From an uncultured Alistipes sp. (lineage in GTDB: Bacteria > Bacteroidota > Bacteroidia > Bacteroidales > Rikenellaceae), in NCBI GenBank assembly GCA_904502285.1, contig CAJGEC010000039.1, forward strand, positions 1-8,970: DNA of 8,970 nt. The letters run 5' to 3'. Position 1 is the stretch's first letter, and every line of letters starts with the position of its first letter. The notes under the pieces were generated by a model that did not search any database, was not told where the DNA came from, and saw nothing but the letters and a program-made list of their open reading frames with translations. Below are positions 1-5,722 of the stretch, one piece after another. The position numbers and the translations under genes were made by a program.

Positions 1-301
1 GAAGGTTTTGAAACTTGCCAAGGGTAACTTTGGTTCAAGGGGAAACGTATGGACAGTTGCGAAAAATACTGTCGAGAAGGGTTTGCAGTTTGCCTATGCA
101 CACCGTCGTGAGAAGAAGAGAAATTATCGTTCATTGTGGATTGTTCGTATCAACGCTGCGGTTCGTATGTACGGTATGACTTATTCAGAGTTTATTGGCA
201 AGATGAATGTTAAGGGTATCGCTTTGAACCGTAAGGTTTTGGCTGACCTCGCACTCAACGAGCCTAAGGCATTTGAGGCAATTGTTAATGCAGTTAAATA
301 G
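1..301 (+). CDS. rplT: 50S ribosomal protein L20, 3' part (5' end outside the window)
   Basis: L20 is a primary 23S rRNA-binding protein needed early in large-subunit assembly. Reading starts at the AAG at position 2 and gives 99 codons before TAG. Family hallmarks are visible: KVLKLAKG at the left edge, NVWTVAKNTVEKGLQ, the basic helix RREKKRNYRSLW, RINAAVR, and the C-terminal block LNRKVLADLALNEPKAFEAIV. Bacterial L20 is about 115-118 residues, so roughly the first 17-20 residues are missing because the window starts inside the gene. A TTG at position 8 is in frame but is only the Leu codon of the conserved KVLKLAKG motif, not the start. In most bacteria the gene follows infC and rpmI; those would lie to the left and are not visible. 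An intrinsic terminator begins 48 bases after the stop. Confidence 0.97.
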   Translation, partial: KVLKLAKGNFGSRGNVWTVAKNTVEKGLQFAYAHRREKKRNYRSLWIVRINAAVRMYGMTYSEFIGKMNVKGIALNRKVLADLALNEPKAFEAIVNAVK

Positions 302-348
302 TACATATTGCTGTAGGTTGTGCCGCTAAGGAGCAACACAAAGCAACA

Positions 349-383
349 CCCCCGCGAGGCAATACCTTTCGGGGGATTTTTTT
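349..383 (+). terminator. Intrinsic terminator of rplT
   Basis: The stem pairs CCCCCG (349-354) with CGGGGG (370-375). After one mismatch it continues with GAGG (356-359) against CCTT (365-368), which includes one G-T wobble, and closes on a 5-base loop (360-364). One A and seven T residues follow (377-383). The T run passes directly into the heptad array at 381-415. Confidence 0.9.
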
Positions 384-415
384 ACTCTTTGCTCTTTGCT
401 CTTTCCTCTTTCCTC
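381..415 (+). repeat. Heptanucleotide array, 5 units of type TTTGCTC
   Basis: Five consecutive 7-base units read TTTACTC, TTTGCTC, TTTGCTC, TTTCCTC, TTTCCTC. The array is purine-poor on the + strand and lies between the rplT terminator and the opposing mutase terminator, so it is non-coding. The same unit type recurs in the same orientation at 8763-8832. A function is not known; a role as slippage-prone spacer or as a C-rich, G-poor Rho-loading tract is inference only. Confidence 0.8.
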
Positions 416-420
416 TCTCC

Positions 421-453
421 AAAACAAAAAGGGCCACCCGAAGGCGACCCTTT
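421..453 (-). terminator. Intrinsic terminator of the phospho-sugar mutase gene
   Basis: On the minus strand an 11-bp stem (453-443 with 438-428) closes on a TTCG tetraloop (442-439) and is followed by TTTTTGTTTT (430-421). Two pairs are G-U wobbles only when read on the minus strand and are C-A mismatches on the plus strand. The structure is therefore directed at minus-strand transcription, starting about 20 bases after the mutase stop codon. Confidence 0.92.
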
Positions 454-473
454 CACACTATCTTTGTCGAACA

Positions 474-2219
474 CTATAGGTTCAACTCCTTTGCAAGGTC
501 CTCAATCTTCTTGTCCAAGGCCTTGAGGGTCTCGTCGAACTTATCCACAGACTCCAACTTAGCCTTTACGCCGAAGTAGAACTTGATCTTAGGCTCGGTA
601 CCCGATGGGCGTACTGAGACCTTAGTGCCATCCTCTGTGAGCCACTGAAGCACGTTGCTGGCCTCGTCGATGCCCTCAATAGGCTTGCGCTGGCCTGTGC
701 GCACGTCAATCTCCTCCAAGGTCTTGTAGTCGAGGATGGTGACTACAGGAGAGCCAAGGAGTGCCTTAGGAGGATTCTGGCGGTAGTCTACCATCATCTG
801 CTGAATCTCGGCAGCACCATCCTTACCCTTGCGAACTACGTTCACCAAGCCCTCGCGGAAGAATCCATACTTGACGTACAACTGCTGGAGCCACTCATAG
901 AGGGTGATGCCCATAGTGTCGCGAGCCCACGCAGCAGCCTCAGCAACCAACGTAATAGCAGCAACGCCATCCTTGTCGCGCACGAAGTCGCCAGGGAGGT
1001 AGCCGAATGACTCCTCGCCACCACCGATATACTTTGTCTTGCCCTCCTGCTCGCGGATGATCTTAGCGATATACTTGAAGCCGGTGAGGCAGTTGTAGCA
1101 CTTAACGCCGAAGTGCTCGGCAACGGCATCAGGCATCATAGAGGTTACGATGGTCTTAACGACGAACTCCTTGCCTGTGATCTTGCCTAACTCGGCCCAG
1201 CGAGTGAGCTGGTAGCACATAAGCAATACGAGGGTCTGGTTACCGTTGAGCAATACGTAGTCGCCCGTGCCTGTGCGCAAGGCAACACCCAAGCGGTCGG
1301 CATCGGGGTCGGTAGCCATAGCGAAGTCGGCACCCTCCTTCTCGGCAAGCTCGATAGCCATAGCCATAGTCTTGCGCTCCTCAGGGTTTGGCGAAGCCAC
1401 GGTAGGGAAGTTGCCGTCGAGTACCATCTGCTCCTCGACACATATAATATTATTAAAGCCGTAGTTTCTCAACGACTGTGGAACGAGCTTCACACCAGCA
1501 CCGTGCAATGGGGTGTAGACGATCTTCATATCGTTGTACTTAGCCACCGCCTCAGGCGAGAGCGAGAGGGCCTTGATAGCCTCCAAATAGCGCTTGTCGA
1601 ACTCCTCGCCAAGGATGTGGATATTCTCTGGGTTCTTGCCCACCAAGACCTGCTCGATGTCGGTAACCTTCTGCACCTCGGCGATGATGTTTACGTCGTG
1701 TGGAGAGGTGACCTGAGAGCCATCGTTCCAGTAGGCCTTGTAGCCGTTGTACTCCTTAGGGTTGTGTGACGCAGTGACCATAACACCCGACTGGCAACCG
1801 AGTTCGCGGATGGCGAAACTAAGCTCTGGGGTAGGGCGCAAGGCGTCGAAGAGATATACGGTGAAGCCGTTTGAGGCGAAGATATCTGCCACACGCTCGG
1901 CGAACATACGCGAGTTGTTGCGGCTATCGTGAGAGATGGCAACCTTGATTTGCTCACCTGCGAAGTTGAGTTTCAGGTAGTTCGCAAGTCCCTGAGTAGC
2001 AGCACCTACGGTGTAGATATTCATACGGTTAGTACCTACGCCCATAATGCCACGCAGACCGCCCGTACCAAACTCAAGATCCTTGTAGAAACTCTCAACA
2101 AGTTCGTTGGGGTTGTTCTCTATGAGCAAACGCACCTGCTCCTTAGTTGCCTCGTCGTACTTGCCATCGAGCCAAGCCTGTGCCTTTGCCATTACCTGTG
2201 GGTCCAAATTGTTAGCCAT
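474..2219 (-). CDS. Phospho-sugar mutase (phosphoglucomutase/phosphomannomutase family)
   Basis: This is an alpha-D-phosphohexomutase, probably interconverting glucose 1-phosphate and glucose 6-phosphate (or the mannose equivalents) in the cytoplasm through a phosphoserine intermediate. All four active-site loops are visible in the 581-aa product. They are TASHNP at 149-154 with the phosphorylated Ser151, the Mg-binding DPDADR at 304-309, the sugar-specificity loop GGEESFG at 400-406, and the phosphate-binding RPSGTEPK at 537-544. Length and loop order resemble the PgcA-type alpha-phosphoglucomutase of Firmicutes rather than the shorter GlmM or ManB types, so phosphoglucomutase is the favoured reading; substrate cannot be fixed from sequence. 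The ATG is followed by a typical N-terminus (MANNLDPQVMAKAQAWLDG). There is no Shine-Dalgarno sequence; the leader is A/T-rich. The gene is monocistronic here, divergent from dnaA and convergent with rplT. Confidence 0.95.
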   Translation of the reverse strand: MANNLDPQVMAKAQAWLDGKYDEATKEQVRLLIENNPNELVESFYKDLEFGTGGLRGIMGVGTNRMNIYTVGAATQGLANYLKLNFAGEQIKVAISHDSRNNSRMFAERVADIFASNGFTVYLFDALRPTPELSFAIRELGCQSGVMVTASHNPKEYNGYKAYWNDGSQVTSPHDVNIIAEVQKVTDIEQVLVGKNPENIHILGEEFDKRYLEAIKALSLSPEAVAKYNDMKIVYTPLHGAGVKLVPQSLRNYGFNNIICVEEQMVLDGNFPTVASPNPEERKTMAMAIELAEKEGADFAMATDPDADRLGVALRTGTGDYVLLNGNQTLVLLMCYQLTRWAELGKITGKEFVVKTIVTSMMPDAVAEHFGVKCYNCLTGFKYIAKIIREQEGKTKYIGGGEESFGYLPGDFVRDKDGVAAITLVAEAAAWARDTMGITLYEWLQQLYVKYGFFREGLVNVVRKGKDGAAEIQQMMVDYRQNPPKALLGSPVVTILDYKTLEEIDVRTGQRKPIEGIDEASNVLQWLTEDGTKVSVRPSGTEPKIKFYFGVKAKLESVDKFDETLKALDKKIEDLAKELNL

Positions 2220-2220
2220 A

Positions 2221-2402
2221 GTTATAAGATTTTTTTATAGGTTGAAATTAGTATCCGTAAAAATTATAATATGCAAATATACGAAAAAATCGTAATATAT
2301 AATAGTATCAGCGAATTAAATTTTCGGGCAAAAAAAACGCCGAAAATGCCTTATGAAAAAAAACGAATTTTGCAACTCTTTTTTATGATTATTTTAATAA
2401 AA
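2221..2402. other. A/T-rich divergent intergenic region between mutase gene and dnaA
   Basis: Counting 2221-2400 by hand gives 41 G/C out of 180 bases, about 77% A+T, much richer than the flanking genes. It includes runs of A and T (around 2229-2236, 2331-2337, 2356-2363). The stretch holds the candidate mutase -7 element and ends at the DnaA box. The small open frames across it have no recognisable protein character. It could be simple promoter DNA or an easily unwound region; a full origin is not supported because only one DnaA box is present. Confidence 0.7.
2274..2281 (-). promoter_or_regulatory. Candidate -7 element for the mutase gene (TATATTTG)
   Basis: On the minus strand this reads TATATTTG, a full match to the Bacteroidota -7 consensus TAnnTTTG. 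It would start transcription about 45-50 bases before the mutase ATG. No TTG is found at the expected 19-21 bp upstream spacing (around 2301-2304), so the -33 half is missing and the call rests on one box in A/T-rich DNA. Confidence 0.45.
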
Positions 2403-2411
2403 TTATCCACA
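2403..2411 (+). promoter_or_regulatory. DnaA box TTATCCACA upstream of dnaA
   Basis: This is an exact copy of the high-affinity E. coli DnaA box, 164 bases before the dnaA ATG, at the edge of the A/T-rich stretch. Its last two bases overlap the candidate dnaA -7 element (2410-2417). DnaA bound here would probably block RNA polymerase. Autorepression of dnaA through upstream boxes is established in E. coli and B. subtilis; for this organism it is inference. Confidence 0.7.
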
Positions 2412-2417
2412 TCTTTG
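2410..2417 (+). promoter_or_regulatory. Candidate dnaA -7 element (CATCTTTG)
   Basis: CATCTTTG followed by CAG differs from TAnnTTTG only in the first base and looks like common Bacteroidota start regions. There is no TTG at 19-21 bp upstream. A transcript would begin near 2424 and carry a leader of about 150 bases. Position just before the structured leader and overlap with the DnaA box support it moderately. Confidence 0.4.
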
Positions 2418-2423
2418 CAGTGT

Positions 2424-2574
2424 CAAAAGGGCCTTAACGAGACTCTCGTGACGAGGCCGACAAAGCAGAAGATATTGTAAAAAACGTAACTCGTTGAGAC
2501 AGAGCAGAGACGCCTGTTTCGGGGCGTTATCGCCTTATAACGATAGCACAAAGATAATAAATTTTTGGGACACA
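2424..2574 (+). promoter_or_regulatory. Long dnaA 5' leader with several potential stem-loops
   Basis: Three pairings are visible by eye. The first is GGCCT (2430-2434) with AGGCC (2454-2458), enclosing ACGAG (2437-2441) with CTCGT (2445-2449) on a 3-base loop. The second is ACGCC (2510-2514) with GGCGT (2523-2527). The third is CGTTAT (2525-2530) with ATAACG (2537-2542). The second and third share 2525-2527 and cannot form together, so they are alternative structures. No known riboswitch class is recognised and no convincing upstream reading frame was found. The leader boundary depends on the uncertain promoter. Confidence 0.4.
2549..2556 (-). promoter_or_regulatory. Candidate minus-strand -7 element inside the dnaA leader (TATCTTTG)
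   Basis: On the minus strand this reads TATCTTTG, a full TAnnTTTG match and the same octamer as the valS promoter. The nearest upstream TTG (complement of 2573-2575) leaves a 16-bp spacer, shorter than the usual 19-21 bp. If active it would produce RNA antisense to the dnaA leader that could run on into the mutase gene as a leader of about 320 bases. Confidence 0.3.
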
Positions 2575-3981
2575 ATGATGCAAACTGAGAAATATAGTGA
2601 GGTATGGCAGGACTGCCTTGATAAACTCCGTCTCCAGATGACCGAGGAGGAGTTTGTTAAGTGGTTCGAGCCTATCAGACCTTTGGGTTTCGATGGCGCT
2701 AACCTCCGTTTGCGTGTGCCCAACGAGAGCTTTATCGCAAGCATCGAGAAGCGATATATGCACCACCTACGCCCTATCATTGCGGAGATGTATGGTACTG
2801 ATACTCAGCTTCATTACGCTATCCCTCGCAAGCCACAGCAGCCCTCTTCGGAGTCTACCTCTATGGCTATCCCTCAGGGTGTGAAGCCTACCGACACCGC
2901 CCAGATTAAGAATCCTTTCGTGATTCCTGGCCTGCCTAAGCGCATTATGTTCGACCCACAGCTCAACTCGAACTACACCTTCGAGAACCATATCGAGGGT
3001 GAGTGCAACCGCTTGGCTCGTTCGGCAGGTATGGCGATTTCGGTATCTCCAGGTAGCAACGCCTTCAACCCCTTGTACATCTATGGTGATTCGGGATTGG
3101 GTAAGACTCACATCGTTCAGGCTATCGGCCACGAGGTGCGTCAGCGTCACCCAGAGTTGCAGGTGTTGTACGTCTCGATGAACAAGTTCCAGGCGCAGTT
3201 CCAGACAGCCTACAAGAATGGTGAGATCACCGACTTCATCCACTTCTACCAGATGGTTGATGTCTTGATTATCGACGACATCCAGGAGCTTACTGGAAAG
3301 ACAGGTACGCAGAACGCCTTCTTCAACATCTTCAACCACTTGCAGTTGGCAGGAAAGCAACTTATCCTCACCTCGGATAAGCCACCCGTGGAGCTTAAGG
3401 ATATCGAGGAGCGTCTGCTCACACGTTTCAAGTGGGGACTCTCGGCCTACCTCAGCGTGCCCGACTACGAGACCAAGCTCAAGATTATACGTGCCAAGGC
3501 ACAGCGTCTCGGAGCCCATATCCCAGAGGATGTCGTGGCATACTTGGCCGATAACATCTCGGCTAACGTGCGCGAGATAGAGGGTGCGTTATCCTCACTC
3601 ATCGCCAATGCCTCGTTCCTCGGTCGCAAGGTGACAATCTCCTTGGCTAAGGACATCCTCAAGGTATATGTGAAGCTCACACAGCGCGAGATCACCATCG
3701 ACAGCATCGTCAAGGTGGTATGCGACTACTACGGCATAGACCTCGACACCTTCAACTCTGCAAAGCGTACACGCGACGTGGCACAGGCTCGTCAGGTGGC
3801 TATGTATCTTGCTAAGCAGCACACCAAGTCGCCACTCACCGTGATTGGCTCAGCCATTGGTGGTCGTAACCACGCCACCGTGCTACACAGTTGCAAGGCC
3901 GTGAGCGATATGATTGACACCGACAAGCAGTTTAAGGGGCAGATTGAGGAGATTGAGCGGATTGTTCTGGGTAAGCAGTAG
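2575..3981 (+). CDS. dnaA: Chromosomal replication initiator protein DnaA
   Basis: DnaA binds DnaA boxes at oriC, forms an ATP-dependent filament, opens the duplex and helps load the helicase. From the ATG at 2575 the product is 468 aa, normal for the family. Residues 1-80 form domain I, followed by a short Pro/Ser-rich linker (about 84-112). The AAA+ domain follows with Walker A GDSGLGKT (171-178), Walker B LIIDDIQ (231-237), sensor I TSDKPP (266-271), the Arg-finger segment LLTRFKWGL (281-289) and sensor II NVREIEGAL (331-339). The DNA-binding domain IV carries the basic segment RTRDVAQARQVAMYLA (398-413) and signature GGRNHATVLHSC (429-440). In E. coli the signature is GGRDHTTV, so the major-groove contact Asp433 is Asn here and Thr435 is Ala. 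A second ATG directly follows (2578) and could be the real start. The in-frame TTG at 2494 would add 27 residues without family character. No Shine-Dalgarno sequence is evident. Codons look like those of its neighbours. Confidence 0.97.
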   Translation: MMQTEKYSEVWQDCLDKLRLQMTEEEFVKWFEPIRPLGFDGANLRLRVPNESFIASIEKRYMHHLRPIIAEMYGTDTQLHYAIPRKPQQPSSESTSMAIPQGVKPTDTAQIKNPFVIPGLPKRIMFDPQLNSNYTFENHIEGECNRLARSAGMAISVSPGSNAFNPLYIYGDSGLGKTHIVQAIGHEVRQRHPELQVLYVSMNKFQAQFQTAYKNGEITDFIHFYQMVDVLIIDDIQELTGKTGTQNAFFNIFNHLQLAGKQLILTSDKPPVELKDIEERLLTRFKWGLSAYLSVPDYETKLKIIRAKAQRLGAHIPEDVVAYLADNISANVREIEGALSSLIANASFLGRKVTISLAKDILKVYVKLTQREITIDSIVKVVCDYYGIDLDTFNSAKRTRDVAQARQVAMYLAKQHTKSPLTVIGSAIGGRNHATVLHSCKAVSDMIDTDKQFKGQIEEIERIVLGKQ

Positions 3982-3988
3982 AGACTTT

Positions 3989-4002
3989 GCTGTTATAACA
4001 GC
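3989..4002. repeat. 14-bp perfect palindrome just after dnaA
   Basis: The sequence GCTGTTATAACAGC is its own reverse complement and starts 7 bases after the dnaA stop codon. As RNA it could form only a 5-bp stem with a TATA loop and no T run, so it is not the terminator. A perfect even palindrome of this length suits a dimeric DNA-binding protein. No known operator is recognised. Confidence 0.5.
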
Positions 4003-4044
4003 GCATCTACTGCCTCTAACGACATATCTAAATAGGTATATAAT

Positions 4045-4087
4045 AAGAGCGTATCCTTTCGTGGGTACGCTCTTGTTGTCTTGTCTT
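4045..4087 (+). terminator. Intrinsic terminator of dnaA, perhaps bidirectional
   Basis: AAGAGCGTATCC (4045-4056) pairs with GGGTACGCTCTT (4063-4074) as a 12-bp stem with one T-G wobble and a 6-base loop. A T-rich but interrupted tail follows (GTTGTCTTGTCTT, 4075-4087). On the minus strand the stem has one mismatch and is followed by ATTATATA. It lies 33 bases past the stop of the 191-aa gene, so it may also end the valS operon; no other terminator for that operon was found. Confidence 0.7.
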
Positions 4088-4106
4088 GGGCTGAGAGGGG
4101 GAGGGG

Positions 4107-4682
4107 TTAGTTCACCACCTCGGCATTTACCTTGACGTAGTTATAGCCCATACGGCGCAACTGCACGGCAACGCCAGCCTCGAACATAACCTTGGTGGTG
4201 CGGGCGAAGATGTGGAAGGCCATAACGCTCTGCGCCTCAATCTGCTCCTTGCGGATGAGTGACAAGGCACGCTCGGCACAGCCACGAATCAACTCCTCCA
4301 ACTTCGTTGCACCCTCGCTCTCAAGGGGCAAGCAGAGCAAGACCTCGGTGATATACTCGTCCATATAGTCGAAGCCACGGGGCTCGCAGAACATCTTATG
4401 GAAGTCCTCCTCCGCAGCGTAGCGGTTCCACTCCTTATCCCAGAGTACGGCACAGCCCATACCCATATACATAGCCCAGGCGATGGCAACCAAGGGGTAC
4501 TTGGCAATCTCTGGCACGGCATCGGCCATATATGATGGTGCCGAAGAGCGCCACTTCTCATTCAACTCCTCCACCTCAAGGAGTTGTCCATCCAGCTCCT
4601 TATGCTGGCTGAGGTACTCGACAACGGCCTTGCGGAGTCCCTCCTCATATCTATTTAGCAAGTCGTGTTGCTGTTCTGTCAT
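4107..4682 (-). CDS. Conserved-looking hypothetical protein, 191 aa
   Basis: I do not recognise a named family. The product appears mostly helical and acidic in its first 45 residues (RYEEGLRKAVVEYL, DGQLLEVEELNEKW). Next comes a hydrophobic, Met/Gly-rich stretch at about 61-81 (YPLVAIAWAMYMGMGCAVLW), then an acidic middle (EEDFHKMFCEPRGFDYMDEY, 91-110) and an amphipathic C-terminus. The hydrophobic stretch is borderline for a membrane helix and could equally be a buried helix; there is no signal peptide. It holds four scattered cysteines (77, 99, 117, 135) without a CxxC motif. Its ATG is separated by one base from the stop of the flavin-reductase gene (TAG-T-ATG), so it is probably translated by coupling and may be transcribed from the valS promoter. 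This is the last gene of the operon. The intact frame, in-phase junction and ordinary composition make it a real gene; function unknown. Confidence 0.85.
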   Translation of the reverse strand: MTEQQHDLLNRYEEGLRKAVVEYLSQHKELDGQLLEVEELNEKWRSSAPSYMADAVPEIAKYPLVAIAWAMYMGMGCAVLWDKEWNRYAAEEDFHKMFCEPRGFDYMDEYITEVLLCLPLESEGATKLEELIRGCAERALSLIRKEQIEAQSVMAFHIFARTTKVMFEAGVAVQLRRMGYNYVKVNAEVVN

Positions 4683-4683
4683 A

Positions 4684-5280
4684 CTATCTCTTTCGTTTAG
4701 TTGTTTTCTTGCGTACCGACCAGCCGAAGTGGCCGATAAGTTTTCCTAAGCTGAAGTACTCGCCGTGGGAGTAGACGATGGGCTTGGCCTTGTCCAGCGA
4801 GAACTTGCCCGTCTTGGGGTCTATGAAGCGGGCATCGGCCTCGATACCCACCACGTCGGCGATGAACATATCGTGGGAGCCGAGTTCCACAACCTGGCGC
4901 ACCTTGCAACAGATCGAGAGGGGCGACTCACCGATGATAGGGGCCGAGATGTGGGGTGTGGTCATAGGGGTAAGGCCCGTAGCCTCCCACTTGTTGTTAT
5001 CCTTGCCTGAGCGCACTCCACACCAGTCTGTGGCGTGGGCCATCTCCTCGGTGGTGAGGTTGATGGCGAACTCGCCCGTGCGACGTATGATGTCGTAGGA
5101 GTGGCGCTCCTTGCGCACCGAGATATAGCACATCGGAGGGTTGGTACATACCGTACCCGTCCACGCTATGGTGAGCATATTATACTCCTCTGGGGTAGCA
5201 CCACAGGTGACTAACACCGCGGGGAGGGGGTAGATGAGTGTGCCTGGCTTCCAGGACTCCTTCTTAAACTTCTCCGTCAT
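4684..5280 (-). CDS. Flavin reductase-family protein (FMN-binding split barrel, flavoredoxin-like)
   Basis: Proteins of this family (DIM6/NTAB, flavin_reduct domain) are cytoplasmic FMN-binding proteins that reduce flavin or shuttle electrons. The 198-aa product has the family layout. KPGTLIYPLPAVLVTCG (11-27) is followed by the FMN-binding core NMLTIAWTGTVCTNPPMCYI (34-53), then SVRKERHSYDIIRRTGEFAINL (54-75) and the dimer-barrel strand GSHDMFIADVVGIEAD (134-149). The tail YFSLGKLIGHFGWSVRKK (175-192) is typical of flavoredoxin-like members. The electron donor and acceptor cannot be read from sequence. The first ATG is used; it overlaps the end of rnhA by 17 bases, and no later Met precedes the conserved core. 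The stop lies one base before the start of the next gene. The C-terminus is strongly basic (RKKTTKRKR). Confidence 0.9.
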   Translation of the reverse strand: MTEKFKKESWKPGTLIYPLPAVLVTCGATPEEYNMLTIAWTGTVCTNPPMCYISVRKERHSYDIIRRTGEFAINLTTEEMAHATDWCGVRSGKDNNKWEATGLTPMTTPHISAPIIGESPLSICCKVRQVVELGSHDMFIADVVGIEADARFIDPKTGKFSLDKAKPIVYSHGEYFSLGKLIGHFGWSVRKKTTKRKR

Positions 5281-5722
5281 AGCCTACATCTTCTAAGAGG
5301 TTGGGGGCGAGGGCCGCGGCTACGGCCAACTCGTCACACCTATTGTTTTCCACCGTCGAGGCGTGGCCCTTGACCCACACGAAGCGCACATTATGGCGGC
5401 GGTAGACCCTTAGGAAGCGCATCCAGAGGTCGGGGTTCTTCTTCCCCGCAAAGCCCTTGCGCTCCCAGCCGAAGAGCCAGCGTTGGTTCACGGCATCGAC
5501 GACATACTTAGAGTCGGAGTAGAGCGTCACCGTGGAGCCCTCGAACTTGAGGGCCTCCAGGGCAACACATACTGCCATAAGTTCCATACGGTTGTTGGTC
5601 GTAAGGCGGTAGCCTGCCGAGAGCTCCTTGCGGTGGGGGCCCGACAGCAGCACTACGCCATAGCCTCCAGGGCCGGGGTTACCACGTGCCGACCCATCGG
5701 TATAGATGGTTATATCTGCCAT
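5264..5722 (-). CDS. rnhA: Ribonuclease HI
   Basis: RNase HI cuts the RNA strand of RNA-DNA hybrids, clearing R-loops and primer RNA. The 152-aa product is close to the E. coli length of 155. The catalytic carboxylates are all present: Asp9 in YTDGSARGNPG, Glu47 in NNRMELMA, Asp70 in LYSDSKYVVDA, and Asp130 in NNRCDELA. The assisting His120 is in WVKGHA. The basic handle region is present (RWLFGWERKGFAGKKNPDLW, 81-100), so this is the handle-bearing bacterial type. The ATG overlaps the valS stop by one base (TAATG), a classic coupling junction, and the 3' end overlaps the flavin-reductase start by 17 bases. The gene therefore depends on the valS promoter unless an internal promoter exists within valS; none was identified. 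Confidence 0.96.
   Translation of the reverse strand: MADITIYTDGSARGNPGPGGYGVVLLSGPHRKELSAGYRLTTNNRMELMAVCVALEALKFEGSTVTLYSDSKYVVDAVNQRWLFGWERKGFAGKKNPDLWMRFLRVYRRHNVRFVWVKGHASTVENNRCDELAVAAALAPNLLEDVGYDGEV

Noticed and set aside
541..549. Second exact TTATCCACA inside the mutase gene
   Set aside because: It is explained by the codons for Ser-Val-Asp-Lys near the C-terminus, lies far from dnaA and has no companion boxes, so no regulatory claim is made.
2271..2480. 69-codon open frame between the mutase gene and dnaA
   Set aside because: It runs through A/T-rich promoter DNA, the DnaA box and the leader stem, and its translation is low-complexity with no motif.
2494..2574. In-frame TTG extension of dnaA by 27 residues
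   Set aside because: The added residues have no DnaA family character, and two ATG codons at 2575 and 2578 precede the conserved domain I.
2767..3519. 250-codon frame antisense to dnaA, and similar long antisense frames within valS and the mutase gene
   Set aside because: They are complements of well-supported coding genes and show no protein family features; G/C-biased third positions keep such frames open.
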